Shown: positions 53,838 to 63,222, numbered from the stretch's first letter. The stretch: DNA of 64,000 bases from Saccharothrix luteola (GCF_020859565.1 NZ_JAJHUO010000042.1:28323-92322); one strand, 5' to 3'. The notes: generated from the sequence alone by a model not told the origin. Numbers and translations: made by a program.

Positions 53838-55107
53838 AGCCCTTGGCCCGGCGCAGCGCCCGGTCGAGGTCGGTCGCGGTGGCGGCGGTGTGGCCGTCGG
53901 GGCGGACCAGGGCATCCCCCTCGACGGTGAAGCCGGGGCCGTAGCGGCGGCTGTTCGGGCGGAGCGCGCCGTCACCGTTGGTGGTGAGGGGCGAGTCGCG
54001 GTAGGCGAAGGGCTCGAAGAGCTTGCCGGAGTCGATCTGCCCGGTGAGGCCGTGCTCCAGGACGTGGCGGCGGTGTGCTCGTTCGGCCGGGGTTCGCGGC
54101 ACGAGGAAGCGCATGGTCGCGCCGGTGATGCGGAGGTTCTCGTCGGCCGCCGCGGCACGTTCCAGGTGGTAGGACTCCAGGAGGTGCGGGCCTGCCTCGC
54201 CGGCGCGGTCCAGGGCGATCTTCCACGCGGCGTTGTCGGCGTCGCAGATCCCGGAGTTGAGGCCGCGCGCGCCGAACGGGCTCATCACGTGCGCGGCGTC
54301 GCCCGCGAGGAGGACCTTGCCGACGCGGAGGCGGGCGGCCCGGCGCTGGTGGAAGCGGTAGGTGGACTGCCAGAGGATCTCGTACGGGCGGTCGCCGGTG
54401 ATCGCCCGGACGTGGTCGGGCGTGAGCTCGAAGCCCTCCGGGACCTGCCAGTCGACGCGGTGGACGCCGTCGGGCTGGGGGTGGACGAGCACCTGGCGGC
54501 CGGGGTGCCACGGCGGGTCGAAGTAGAAGCGGCGCTCCGGCTCGGGGTGGCCCAGGTCGACCCGGATGTCGGCGATGACGAACCGGTCGGTGAACGAGTG
54601 GCCCTCGAACGGGACGCCGAGCAGGTCGCGGACGGTGGAGTGGGCGCCGTCGGCGGCGACGCAGTGCGTGCCCTCGAACGTGCGGTCGCGGGTGTGGACG
54701 GTGACCGTGTCGGCCTGCCGGATCCGCACGGCCCGCCGGCCGTAGTGGAGGTCGATCAAGGGCTCGGCCAGGGCTTTCGCGTGCAGGATCTGCTCGACGG
54801 TGGTTTGCGGGGTGTTGACGAACGGCGGGAAGCCGTCGGTCCGCGGCAGTTCGACGGTGAGCACCTCGCGGTCGCGGAAGTAGGTCCGGCCGCGGTACCA
54901 GGTGACGCCGGCGTCCACGACGGCCTGGCCGACGCCGACGCGTTCGAGGATGTCCAGGACGTCCCGGTGGACGCAGATCGAACGGCTGCCGATGGCTTCG
55001 CGGTGCGCGGAGGCCTCCAGGACGGTCGTCGGCACGCCGGCCCGGGCCAGCAGGAGCGCGGTGGTCAGGCCGACCGGACCCGCGCCGACGACCAGCACCG
55101 GGATCAT
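53812..55107 (-). CDS. FAD-dependent aromatic hydroxylase-like monooxygenase
   Basis: 431 residues from ATG 55107. N-terminal VLVVGAGPVGLTTALLLARAG (FAD ADP site), then SRSICVHRDVLDIL; second FAD motif VLLAGDAAHVMSPFGARGLN. This layout is the p-hydroxybenzoate hydroxylase class, which hydroxylates phenolic rings with NAD(P)H and O2. Starts within the stop of the MBL gene (ATGA), so the two form one operon. Substrate unknown, possibly a phenolic acid or polyketide. Confidence 0.9.
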   Translation of the reverse strand: MIPVLVVGAGPVGLTTALLLARAGVPTTVLEASAHREAIGSRSICVHRDVLDILERVGVGQAVVDAGVTWYRGRTYFRDREVLTVELPRTDGFPPFVNTPQTTVEQILHAKALAEPLIDLHYGRRAVRIRQADTVTVHTRDRTFEGTHCVAADGAHSTVRDLLGVPFEGHSFTDRFVIADIRVDLGHPEPERRFYFDPPWHPGRQVLVHPQPDGVHRVDWQVPEGFELTPDHVRAITGDRPYEILWQSTYRFHQRRAARLRVGKVLLAGDAAHVMSPFGARGLNSGICDADNAAWKIALDRAGEAGPHLLESYHLERAAAADENLRITGATMRFLVPRTPAERAHRRHVLEHGLTGQIDSGKLFEPFAYRDSPLTTNGDGALRPNSRRYGPGFTVEGDALVRPDGHTAATATDLDRALRRAKGFTSAEASR

Positions 55108-56075
55108 CGCAACGCCGCCCACACCTCGCGGTCCCGCTCGGCGGTCCAGATCCGGGGCCAGTCGACGCCGTCGCACTCGTCCCAGTACCGCTGCACGTTG
55201 AACGGCATGCAGTGCTCGAAGATCGGCCACCGGCCGTAGCGCGGCGCCAGGGCGGCGTGCGCGGCCTCGAACGCGTCCTTCACGGTGCCGCCGCTGAGGT
55301 GCGTGCTCCCGACCGTGCGGCGGAGCTCGTCCAGGAAGTGCCTCGACTGGGCGATGGCCGCGTCGACCTCGGTCCGGTCACGGGCGGGCGCGCCGCGCCC
55401 GCCGACGAGTTGCTCGGCGCCCAGCGCGGCGACCCGGTCCAACGTCGACGTGGCCCACTCGTCGTGGAAGGCGTCGCCGGTGTAGAGCGCGGCCCGCGCC
55501 TCGACCAGGTCGCCCGCGAACAGGATGCGCTGGTGCGGCAGCCAGGCCACGACGTCGCCCGCGGTGTGGCCGCGTCCGCAGAAGCGCAGCTCCACCTCGC
55601 CCCGGTCGCCGCCGAGCGGGATGGTGAGGCGGTCGGAGAACGTGACGGTGGGCCAGGTGAGGCCGGGGATGGTCTCGGGCTCCTCGAACAGGCGCGGCAT
55701 CCGGCCGTACTCGCTGAGCCAGTCCTCCCGGCCGCGTTCGGCGATCAACGCCCTGGTGTTCTCGTGCGCGATGACCTCGGCGGCGTCGAACGCGCTCGCG
55801 CCGAGCGTGCGGACCGCGTGGTAGTGGGTGAGGACCAGGTGGCGGACGGGTTTGTCGGTGCGCTCGCGGAGCCGGTCGAGCCAGCGCCGTGCGGCCGTCG
55901 GCGTGGCCCTGGCCTCGATGCAGACCAGGAAGTCCTCGCCCTCGATCGCGCCGACGTTCGGGTCGCCTTCGGCGGTGAGGGCGTAGACGCCGTCGGCGAG
56001 CTCGACGAACTTCTCGTCCTTGGGCGTGAGGTCGGCGCTGGACGCGAACGGCTTCGTTGCCACACAACCCACCAT
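55104..56075 (-). CDS. MBL-fold hydrolase with atypical metal motif
   Basis: 323 residues from ATG 56075, or the next GTG. Metallo-beta-lactamase fold, but the first metal motif reads LTHYHAVRTLGAS (His84, His86, Arg89) instead of HxHxDH. Later ligands are present as GHTAGDVVAW (His170) and FAGDLVEA (Asp189). The HYHAVR form occurs in a recognised subgroup of MBL proteins, often beside flavin monooxygenases, and implies an altered metal site. Operon partner of the downstream monooxygenase. Reaction unknown. Confidence 0.85.
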   Translation of the reverse strand: MVGCVATKPFASSADLTPKDEKFVELADGVYALTAEGDPNVGAIEGEDFLVCIEARATPTAARRWLDRLRERTDKPVRHLVLTHYHAVRTLGASAFDAAEVIAHENTRALIAERGREDWLSEYGRMPRLFEEPETIPGLTWPTVTFSDRLTIPLGGDRGEVELRFCGRGHTAGDVVAWLPHQRILFAGDLVEARAALYTGDAFHDEWATSTLDRVAALGAEQLVGGRGAPARDRTEVDAAIAQSRHFLDELRRTVGSTHLSGGTVKDAFEAAHAALAPRYGRWPIFEHCMPFNVQRYWDECDGVDWPRIWTAERDREVWAALR

Positions 56076-56082
56076 AGGGCGA

Positions 56083-57801
56083 TCAGGTCGACTTGACCTC
56101 CACGATCGGCAGCCGCAGCGCGCCGGGCGCCCCGGCCGGGACGGCGGGGTTCTTCGGCGCAACAGCGGCGATCCGCCGGTAACCCGAGGACTGGTCGGGG
56201 CGCTGGTCCGGCTCGCCCTTGTTCGGCCACACCGAGAACGCCCGCTCGGCCTGCGCGGTGATCGTCAACGACGGGTTCACGCCCAGGTTCGCCGAGATCG
56301 CCGAGCCGTCCACGACCGACAGGCCCGGGTAGCCGTAGACCCGGTGGTAGGGGTCGATGACGCCGCCGGCCGGGTCCGAGCCGATCGGGCAGCCGCCGAT
56401 GAAGTGCGCGGTCAGGGGGATGTTGAACAGCTCGCCCCACGTGCCGCCGGCGATGCCGTCGATGTGTTCGGCCGCCCGCAGGTTGGCCTCGTGGCCGGCC
56501 TCGATGAACGTCGGGTTCGGCTGCCCGTGCCCCTGCTTCGAGGTGAGCTTGCGACCGAACAGGCCCTTCTTGGTGAACGTGGTGATGGAGTTGTCGAGGC
56601 TCTGCATCACCAGCAGGATCACCGTCCGCTCGCTCCACCGGTGCACCGACATGAGCCGGGCCAGCCGCAGCGGGTGGCGGACCGCCTGCGCCAGGAACTG
56701 CAGGATGCGCGGGGTGGACTTCGCACCGTCCGTGGCCAGCGTCTGGAGCAGCCCCATGGCGTTGCTGCCCTTGCCGTAGCGGACCGGCTCGATGTGGGTC
56801 TGCTCGTCGGGGTGGATGGAGGACGTGATCGCCACGCCTTGGCTGAAGTTGCGCTCCTCGTCCACCGTGAAGCGGGCCGCGCCGATGATCGACTCGGAGT
56901 TCGTCCTGGTCAGCTCACCGAGCTTGGGCGAGAGCTTCGGCAGCGCGCCGTCGGCCTTCATCCGGTGCAGCAGCTGCTGGGTCCCCCACGTGCCGGCGGC
57001 CAGCACGACCTGGCCCGCCGTGATCGTCCGCCTGCCCTTGCGCAACTTGCCGCCCGTGCGCCGGGTGCCGACCGCCCACGTGCCGTCGGGCGCCTGGCGC
57101 AGGTCGGTGACGGTGGTCAGCGGCAGCACCCGCGCGCCGTTGCGCTCGGCCAGGTAGAGGTAGTTCTTGACCAGGGTGTTCTTCGCGCCGACCCGGCAGC
57201 CGGACATGCACGCGCCGCACTGCGTGCAGCCGGTCCGGCTCGGGCCCGCGCCGCCGAAGTACGGGTCCTCGGCCGGCTTGCCCGGCTCGCCGAAGTACAC
57301 GCCGACCGGCGTCGGGTGGTAGGTGTCGGCCACGCCCATGTCCTCGGCGACCTGCCGCATCACCACGTCCGACGGCGTGGTGGTCGGGTTCTCCACCACG
57401 CCCAGCATCCGGCTCGCCTGGTCGTAGAACGGGGCGAGCTCGGCCTCCCAGTCGGTGATGTGCGCCCACTGCCGGTCCGCGTAGAACGGCTTGAGCGGCC
57501 GGTACAGCGTGTTGGCGTACACCAGCGACCCACCGCCGACCCCCGACCCGGCCAGGATCATCACGCTGCGCAGGGCGTGGATGCGCTGGATGCCGTAACA
57601 GCCGAGCGCGGGCGCCCACAGGTATCGCCGCAGGTCCCAGGACGTCTCGGCGAACTCGTCGTCGGCGAACCGGCGGCCGGCCTCGATGACGGCCACCCGG
57701 TAGCCCTTCTCGGTGAGCCGGAGCGCGGCGACGCTGCCGCCGAAGCCCGACCCCACCACCACGACGTCGTAGTCGGTGTTGTTACCGGCGAGTTCACCCA
57801 T
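56083..57801 (-). CDS. choD: GMC oxidoreductase, ChoD-like
   Basis: 572 residues. FAD site VVVVGSGFGGSVAALRLTEKG; SVMILAGSGVGGGSLVYAN; Cys cluster TGCTQCGACMSGCRVGAKN; C-terminal GGCPIGSDPAGGVIDPYHRV and NPSLTITAQAERAF. Length, the CTQCGACMSGC motif and position beside guaB3 match mycobacterial ChoD (Rv3409c), historically called cholesterol oxidase although true sterol activity is doubtful. It starts 107 nt after the guaB3 stop, behind a terminator, so it may have its own promoter. Confidence 0.88.
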   Translation of the reverse strand: MGELAGNNTDYDVVVVGSGFGGSVAALRLTEKGYRVAVIEAGRRFADDEFAETSWDLRRYLWAPALGCYGIQRIHALRSVMILAGSGVGGGSLVYANTLYRPLKPFYADRQWAHITDWEAELAPFYDQASRMLGVVENPTTTPSDVVMRQVAEDMGVADTYHPTPVGVYFGEPGKPAEDPYFGGAGPSRTGCTQCGACMSGCRVGAKNTLVKNYLYLAERNGARVLPLTTVTDLRQAPDGTWAVGTRRTGGKLRKGRRTITAGQVVLAAGTWGTQQLLHRMKADGALPKLSPKLGELTRTNSESIIGAARFTVDEERNFSQGVAITSSIHPDEQTHIEPVRYGKGSNAMGLLQTLATDGAKSTPRILQFLAQAVRHPLRLARLMSVHRWSERTVILLVMQSLDNSITTFTKKGLFGRKLTSKQGHGQPNPTFIEAGHEANLRAAEHIDGIAGGTWGELFNIPLTAHFIGGCPIGSDPAGGVIDPYHRVYGYPGLSVVDGSAISANLGVNPSLTITAQAERAFSVWPNKGEPDQRPDQSSGYRRIAAVAPKNPAVPAGAPGALRLPIVEVKST

Positions 57802-57871
57802 GGTTGGCAGATTAGGCGTAACTTCCGGTAACAGGCTAGTGCTCGATCGGTTCAGGCACTTCCAGGCACGA

Positions 57872-57900
57872 AACAGCCCCCGCCCGGAGCAGGGGCTGGT
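57872..57900 (-). terminator. Terminator after guaB3
   Basis: On the minus strand, AACCAGCCCC and GGGGGCTGTT form a 7-9-bp stem followed by a short T run, directly past the guaB3 stop. Confidence 0.6.
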
Positions 57901-57908
57901 TCGCGTCG

Positions 57909-59042
57909 TCAGCCGCGGATGGTCAGGCCGACCTTCTGGAACTCCTTGAGGTCCGAGTAGCCGGTCTTCGCCATCGCCCGGCGCAGCGAGCCGAACAGGT
58001 TCGTCACGCCGCGCGGGTCGACGGACGGGCCGAACAGCAGCGTGCGCAGGTCGACGACCTGGTCCACCCCGGTCGACACGTGGCTGCGCGGCACCGACGG
58101 GTGCGCCGACGCGGCCGTCCAGTACAGGCCCTGGCCGGGCGCCTCGGACGCCGCCGCGAGCGGCTCGCCCAGCATCACCGCGTCCGCGCCGCAGGCGATC
58201 GACTTCGCGATGTCGCCGCTGGTCAGCACGCCACCGTCGGCGATCACGTGCACGTACCGGCCACCGGTCTCGTCCAGGTAGTCCCGGCGGGCCGCGGCGG
58301 CGTCGGAGATGGCCGTCGCCATCGGCACGCCGATGCCGAGCACCGAGTCCGTCGTGGTCACGCCCGGCGTGTAGCCGTAGCCGACGATCACGCCCGCCGC
58401 GCCCGTGCGCATCAGGTGCATCGCGGTCCGGTAGTCGCCGACGCCGCCCGCGATCACCGGGATGTCGAGGTCCGCGATGAACGACTTGAGGTTCAGCGGC
58501 TCGCCGTCGCGCGAGACGTGCTCGGCGGAGATGATCGTGCCCTGCACGACCAGGATCTCCACGCCGGCCGCCAGCAGGTCCGGCGTGAGCTCGGCCGCGC
58601 GCTGCGGGCTGACCCGCACCGCCACCGTGACGCCCGACTCGCGCACCTGCTTGATCGCCTCGGCGATCAGGTCCATCCGCACCGGCTCGGCGTGCAGCTC
58701 CTGGAGCACCCGCACCGGCGCGGCCGGGTCGTCGGTGTCCTCCACCGCCTGCACCAGCCGGAACAGGGCCTCTTCCACGTCACCGTGGCGGGCCCACAGG
58801 CCCTCCGCGTTGAGGACGCCCATGCCGCCCAGCTCGCCGATCGCGACCGCCGTGCCCGGCGACACGATCGCGTCGGTGGGGTGGGTGATCAGCGGGATCT
58901 CGAACCGGTAGGCGTCGATCTGCCACGCCGTCGAGACGTCCTTCGAGGATCGGGTCCTGCGGGACGGGATGATCTCGAGGTCGTCCAGCTCGTAGGCCCG
59001 CCTCGCGGTCCGGCCCATGCCGATCTCGACCAGATCGCGCAC
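57909..59042 (-). CDS. guaB3: GuaB3-type IMP dehydrogenase-related protein
   Basis: 377 residues from GTG 59042, with GGAAGGA upstream. IMPDH-like TIM barrel without CBS domains: MGRTARRAYELDDLEIIPS, ITHPTDAIVSPGTA, VIAGGVGDYRTAMHLMRTGA and VHVIADGGVLTSGDIAKSI. The active-site loop reads VGYGYTPGVTTTD and lacks the GSICTT cysteine motif of true IMPDH. This matches GuaB3 (Rv3410c), whose activity in mycobacteria is unclear. It lies 79 nt downstream of guaB. Confidence 0.92.
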   Translation of the reverse strand: MRDLVEIGMGRTARRAYELDDLEIIPSRRTRSSKDVSTAWQIDAYRFEIPLITHPTDAIVSPGTAVAIGELGGMGVLNAEGLWARHGDVEEALFRLVQAVEDTDDPAAPVRVLQELHAEPVRMDLIAEAIKQVRESGVTVAVRVSPQRAAELTPDLLAAGVEILVVQGTIISAEHVSRDGEPLNLKSFIADLDIPVIAGGVGDYRTAMHLMRTGAAGVIVGYGYTPGVTTTDSVLGIGVPMATAISDAAAARRDYLDETGGRYVHVIADGGVLTSGDIAKSIACGADAVMLGEPLAAASEAPGQGLYWTAASAHPSVPRSHVSTGVDQVVDLRTLLFGPSVDPRGVTNLFGSLRRAMAKTGYSDLKEFQKVGLTIRG

Positions 59043-59121
59043 CTTTGTCGTCCTTCCGTGGAGCTGATGGTCCCGGGGGAAGCCGGCGGAACCTGCGAAC
59101 ACTAGCCCAAGGCGATCCGAT

Positions 59122-60633
59122 TCAGCGGGTCGTGTAGTTCGGTGCCTCGACGGTCATGGTGATGTCGTGCGGGTGGCTCTCCTTCAGCCCGGCCGCCGTG
59201 ATCCGCACCAGCTGCTTGCGCTGCAGGTCGGCGACGGTCTTCGAGCCGGTGTAGCCCATGGCCGCGCGCAGGCCGCCCACCAGCTGGTGCACCACGGTCG
59301 ACAGCGGGCCGCGGAACGGCGTGCGGCCCTCGATGCCCTCGGGCACCAGCTTGTCCTCCGACAGCACGTCGTCCTGGAAGTAGCGGTCCTTGGAGTAGGA
59401 CTTGGCCTCGCCGCGGCCCTGGAGCGCGGCCAGCGAGCCCATGCCCCGGTAGGTCTTGAACTGCTTGCCGTTGACCAGCACCAGCTCGCCCGGCGACTCG
59501 GCCGTGCCCGCGAGCAGGCTGCCGAGCATGACCGCGCTCGCGCCCGCCGCGATCGCCTTGGCGATGTCGCCCGAGTACTGGATGCCACCGTCGCCGATCA
59601 CCGGCACGCCCGCCGGCCCGCACGCCAGGCTCGCCTCGTAGATCGCGGTGATCTGCGGCACGCCGACGCCCGCGACCACGCGCGTGGTGCAGATCGAGCC
59701 GGGGCCGACGCCGACCTTCACGCCGTCCGCGCCCGCGTCGACGAGCGCCTGGGCGCCCGCGCGGGTGGCGACGTTGCCGCCGACCACGTCGACCTCGTCG
59801 CCCAGTTCCTTCTTCACCTTGGCGACCATCTCCAGCACGTTGCGCTGGTGGCCGTGCGCCGTGTCGACCATGATCACGTCGACGCCCGCGTCGGCCAGCG
59901 CCATCGCCCGCGCGAAGCTGTCGTCGCCCACGCCGATCGCGGCGGCGCACAGCAGGCGGCCGTCCGGGTCCTTCGAGGCGTTCGGGTACTGCTCGGTCTT
60001 GACGAAGTCCTTGACCGTGATCAGGCCGCGCAGCTTGCCGTCGCCGTCCACGATCGGCAGCTTCTCCACCTTGTGCCTGCGCAGCAGGCCCAGCGCGGCC
60101 TCCGCCGACACGCCGACCTGCGCCGTGACCAGCGGGCCCTTGGTCATCACCTCGCTGACCTTGCGCGAGTGGTCGACCTCGAAGCGCATGTCGCGGTTGG
60201 TGATGATGCCGACGAGCTTGCCGCTCGCGTCGGTGACCGGCACGCCGGAGATCCGGTAGCGCGCGCACAGCTCGTCGACGTGGCGGATCGTGTCGTCCGG
60301 GGTGCACGTGACCGGGTCGCTCACCATGCCCGCCTCGGACCGCTTCACGGTCTCCACCTGGCGGGCCTGCTCCTCCAGGGACAGGTTGCGGTGCAGCACG
60401 CCGATGCCGCCCTGGCGGGCCATCGAGATGGCCATCCGGCCCTCGGTCACGGTGTCCATCGCCGCCGATGCCAGCGGCACGCGCACCGTGATGTTGCGTG
60501 AGAGCTTGGTGCTGGTGTCCACGCCGCTCGGCACGATTTCCGACTCGGCGGGCAGCAGCAGTACGTCGTCGAAGGTCAGTCCCAGCATGGCGAACTTGGG
60601 CGGGACTCCGTCAGCGTTGAGCTCGCTGGTCAT
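59122..60633 (-). CDS. guaB: GuaB, IMP dehydrogenase
   Basis: 503 residues from ATG 60633. It oxidises IMP to XMP with NAD+, the committed step to GMP. TFDDVLLLPAESEIVPS N-terminus; two CBS domains at about 105-215; GPGSICTTRVVAGVGVPQ with catalytic Cys315; flap FRGPLSTVVHQLVGGLRAAMGY. First gene of guaB-guaB3, divergent from the DUF5319 gene as in mycobacteria. Confidence 0.97.
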   Translation of the reverse strand: MTSELNADGVPPKFAMLGLTFDDVLLLPAESEIVPSGVDTSTKLSRNITVRVPLASAAMDTVTEGRMAISMARQGGIGVLHRNLSLEEQARQVETVKRSEAGMVSDPVTCTPDDTIRHVDELCARYRISGVPVTDASGKLVGIITNRDMRFEVDHSRKVSEVMTKGPLVTAQVGVSAEAALGLLRRHKVEKLPIVDGDGKLRGLITVKDFVKTEQYPNASKDPDGRLLCAAAIGVGDDSFARAMALADAGVDVIMVDTAHGHQRNVLEMVAKVKKELGDEVDVVGGNVATRAGAQALVDAGADGVKVGVGPGSICTTRVVAGVGVPQITAIYEASLACGPAGVPVIGDGGIQYSGDIAKAIAAGASAVMLGSLLAGTAESPGELVLVNGKQFKTYRGMGSLAALQGRGEAKSYSKDRYFQDDVLSEDKLVPEGIEGRTPFRGPLSTVVHQLVGGLRAAMGYTGSKTVADLQRKQLVRITAAGLKESHPHDITMTVEAPNYTTR

Positions 60634-60759
60634 GGCGGCTGGCTTGCCTTCCGTCGTGCGGCGATCCCGCCGCCGCGGATCGGGTTCCACGCAGCGGCGA
60701 TGGGTTCAGGTCATGGTATCTGGACGTGGCCGGGGGTCCGCCCGGTACCGTGCGGGGTC

Positions 60760-61149
60760 GTGCCGCACGACGCGTTGCCACCAGACCCGTTCGCGGGCGA
60801 CCCGGAGGACCCGGCCCGGGCCCTCGGCGAACCCGACCACGACCACGACCACCCGCCGATGGACGACGCCGAGCGGGCCGAGCTGGTCGGCGACCTCAGC
60901 GACCTCGCGGTGTACCAGGCGCTGCTCGAACCCCGTGGTGTCAGGGGAATCGTGGTCGACTGCGGCGAGTGCCAGGAGCCGCACTACCACGACTGGGCGC
61001 TGCTGCGGTCGAGCCTGGAGCAGCTGCTGGCCGACGGCCGGATGCGCCCGCACGAGCCCGCGTACGACCCCGACCCGGCGGCCTACGTCAGCTGGGAGTA
61101 CTGCCGCGGTTACGCGGACGGGGTCACCGCGACCGAGAGCGCCCGCTGA
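60760..61149 (+). CDS. DUF5319-family protein
   Basis: 129 residues from GTG 60760. Acidic, His-rich start (PDHDHDHPPMDDAE), then VVDCGECQEPHYHDWALLRS and AYVSWEYCRGYADGV. The Cys-x-x-Cys and the His cluster suggest metal binding. It corresponds in place and motifs to Rv3412 beside guaB2. Function unknown. Confidence 0.82.
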   Translation: MPHDALPPDPFAGDPEDPARALGEPDHDHDHPPMDDAERAELVGDLSDLAVYQALLEPRGVRGIVVDCGECQEPHYHDWALLRSSLEQLLADGRMRPHEPAYDPDPAAYVSWEYCRGYADGVTATESAR

Positions 61150-61154
61150 CGATG

Positions 61155-61193
61155 TGACGAAGCCCGCCCCCGGACGAGGGGCGGGCTTCGTCA
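61155..61193. terminator. Bidirectional terminator between DUF5319 and rsdA
   Basis: A 16-bp perfect stem (TGACGAAGCCCGCCCC, 61155-61170; complement 61178-61193) with a 7-nt loop between the convergent genes. Confidence 0.9.
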
Positions 61194-61208
61194 CACGCGT
61201 GCTCCGGG

Positions 61209-62132
61209 TCAGCCGCCGGAGGTGGTCTCGCCGTCGGTGCCGCCGGGCGTCTGCGTCTCGCCCCTGTTCTGGCCGTTGGTCGGCTCGCCCGAGGTGGGCG
61301 GCGGCGGCTGGGCCGTGCCGTCGGTGGTCGGGACCGTCGCCGTGGTCGTCGTCGGCACGGTCGTCGTGACCGGCTCGGGCGTCGTCGTCAGGCTCGGTGA
61401 CGGCAGGCTGGGCTCGGTAGTGGGCAGCACCGGCGTCGTGGACGGTCCGACGGTGGTCGGCGTGTTCGGCGACGGCGTGGTGCTGGTCAGCTCCTCCAGC
61501 AGCGACTCGTGCTTCTGGGTGAGGTCGTCCTTGCCGTCGTCCGGCGAGACCGACGGCAGGCTCTCGCCCGCCTTGAGCAGCGCGTCACGGGCCTCGCTGT
61601 ACCGGCCGTCGCGCAGTGCCGCGCGAGCGGTGTCGAGGTCGGTGCGCACGGCGACGGCGGCTTCCACCGACCGCGCGTGCTCGGAGTACAGGACCCGGGT
61701 CAGGCCCCAGAGCGCGTCGCCCGGCTGGGCGTCCCGCGCGACCAGGCTCATCCCGGTGAACGCGATCGCCAGCACGGCGGCGGCCGCGGCGAGGGGGATG
61801 AGGAGGCGCTGCCTGCCCCTGGGCTGGGTGCGGGCGGCGGCGATCGTGGCCACCGCCGTGTCGGTGTCGACCAGCTCACCCATGGGTGGGCGGTCGACCT
61901 CGCGCCGCCAGGCCAGCAGCAGCGCGTTCAGCTCGTCGTCGACGAGCGATTCCGGCTGGTCGCCGTCACGCCCGCCCAGCACGTCGAGCAGCACGTCGTC
62001 AGCCCGGATGCCCGCGAGGTCGTCCCCCGGCTCGGCCGCGGTGTCCTCGGCCAGGGTGTCATCAGACTGCGGCGGTCTCTCATCTCGTCCGCGCACGACT
62101 TCTCCGTTGCCCTTCTCGTGCTGGTCGGCCAC
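61209..62132 (-). CDS. rsdA: RsdA-like anti-sigma factor for sigma-D
   Basis: 307 residues from GTG 62132, placed directly after the sigma gene stop (TGAGTG). Residues 40-85 carry the sigma-binding segment seen in RsdA (IRADDVLLDVLGG, LVDDELNALLLAWRREVD). Transmembrane helix about 108-131 (LLIPLAAAAAVLAIAFTGMSL). The extracytoplasmic part begins with a helical region (YSEHARSVEAAVAV) and ends in a Thr/Pro-rich tail. It holds sigma-D inactive at the membrane until degraded. Synteny matches Rv3413c. Confidence 0.88.
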   Translation of the reverse strand: MADQHEKGNGEVVRGRDERPPQSDDTLAEDTAAEPGDDLAGIRADDVLLDVLGGRDGDQPESLVDDELNALLLAWRREVDRPPMGELVDTDTAVATIAAARTQPRGRQRLLIPLAAAAAVLAIAFTGMSLVARDAQPGDALWGLTRVLYSEHARSVEAAVAVRTDLDTARAALRDGRYSEARDALLKAGESLPSVSPDDGKDDLTQKHESLLEELTSTTPSPNTPTTVGPSTTPVLPTTEPSLPSPSLTTTPEPVTTTVPTTTTATVPTTDGTAQPPPPTSGEPTNGQNRGETQTPGGTDGETTSGG

Positions 62133-62705
62133 TCAGACCACCTCCTCCGCTGCCAGCGTCTTGCGGAGGCGGGCCAGGGCGCGGTGTTGCGCCACCCGAA
62201 CCGCGCCCGGCGTCGAGCCGACCGCGTCGGCGGTCTCTTCGGCCGACAGGCCGACGACCACGCGAAGCAGCAGGATCTCCCGCTGCTTCTCCGGAAGGAC
62301 CTTGAGGAGCAGGGCCATCCGCTCCGACAGCTCGCCCTGCATGGCGCGCTGCTCGGGACCGGCCTCCGTCTCGGGGGCGTCGGGCACCTCCGGGACCGGT
62401 TCGGACCGGTTCCGGGCTGCGGAGCGATGCGCGTCGGCCACCTTGTGCGCGGCGATCCCGTAGACGAACGCCAAGAACGGCCGACCCTGGTCGCGATAGC
62501 TGGGCAGGGCCGTCAGCACCGCGAGACACACCTCCTGGGCCACGTCGTCCGCCGAAGCGAAGGACCTCTCCTGCCTTCCGACTCTGGCGCGGCAGTACCG
62601 CACCACGAGGGGTCGGATGGATGCCAGGAGCCGCTCGATCGCGTGGCGGTCGCCATCGACGGCTGCGCCCACTTCGGCGTCCAGTCCGTCCCCCAAGTTG
62701 GTCAT
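62133..62705 (-). CDS. sigD: ECF sigma factor SigD (ShbA-type)
   Basis: 190 residues from ATG 62705. Region 2: YCRARVGRQERSFASADDVA, then QEVCLAVLTALPSYRDQGRP and FLAFVYGIAAHKVADAHR. Region 4: LPEKQREILLLRVVVGLSAE, ETADAVGSTPGAVRVAQHRA. Near-identical motif order to M. tuberculosis SigD (Rv3414c). The Streptomyces equivalent is ShbA, which drives hrdB. Coupled to the anti-sigma gene. Confidence 0.94.
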   Translation of the reverse strand: MTNLGDGLDAEVGAAVDGDRHAIERLLASIRPLVVRYCRARVGRQERSFASADDVAQEVCLAVLTALPSYRDQGRPFLAFVYGIAAHKVADAHRSAARNRSEPVPEVPDAPETEAGPEQRAMQGELSERMALLLKVLPEKQREILLLRVVVGLSAEETADAVGSTPGAVRVAQHRALARLRKTLAAEEVV

Positions 62706-63222
62706 CGCAGACAACTGCCCTGGTGTTACGCGTAGGCGTACCGACAAAGAACAGCACGGGACGATCGACGTCGCCCGTACTGGTGATGCTCACCGTACCG
62801 GTCGTCCGGCCGAATGTTCCGCAATGGGGTCCAGATGGGGTCTTTCGACCTCACCTGACCAGCCGACACGCCACAGGCGGGCGAGGCCCGCGGACACCCG
62901 GGAACCGCAACCTTGCGGACAGCCCGCCGACGCCGCACCGGCCCGGCGATCCCATGACGGCCGGGCGGCGCGTGGGGCGCACGGCGACCTCACACGTCCC
63001 GGTCGAGCCCGGGCCCCTCACCGTCCCTATAGACGCACGGCAGCCTCACAGCACCTCTGGGTGCACGGCGGCGGCGCGGCGGCCTCACGGCGACTGGTGG
63101 ACGCACGGCGGCCCGGCGACGCCTGAAGACGTCGCCGGGCCGTGGCTGGAGGAAGGGGTGCCGGTGTGCGACTCGCCTGACGAGTCCGACGAGCCTGTGC
63201 CCCGAGCCCTGGGTCCCGTGCG
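62706..63222. other. 517-nt gap between sigD and the BldM-like gene
   Basis: It holds the sigD promoter region, a degenerate repeat of ACGCACGGCGGCCTCACGGCG-like units between about 62970 and 63120, and the terminator of the BldM-like gene (63109-63142). ORFs on the plus strand here are Arg/Pro-rich and unlikely to be genes. Confidence 0.6.
63109..63142 (-). terminator. Terminator of the BldM-like gene
   Basis: A 13-bp perfect stem (CGGCCCGGCGACG, 63109-63121; complement 63130-63142) with an 8-nt loop, 80 nt past the stop codon. Confidence 0.75.

Noticed and set aside
62705..62735. SigD-type autoregulatory promoter (GTAACA, 16 nt, CGAT) before sigD
   Set aside because: The CGAT overlaps the sigD start codon, so transcription would begin inside the gene.
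63025..63039. 15-mer CCCTATAGACGCACG shared with 28375-28389
   Set aside because: One or two such matches are expected by chance in 64 kb; neither copy has promoter spacing or conserved context.
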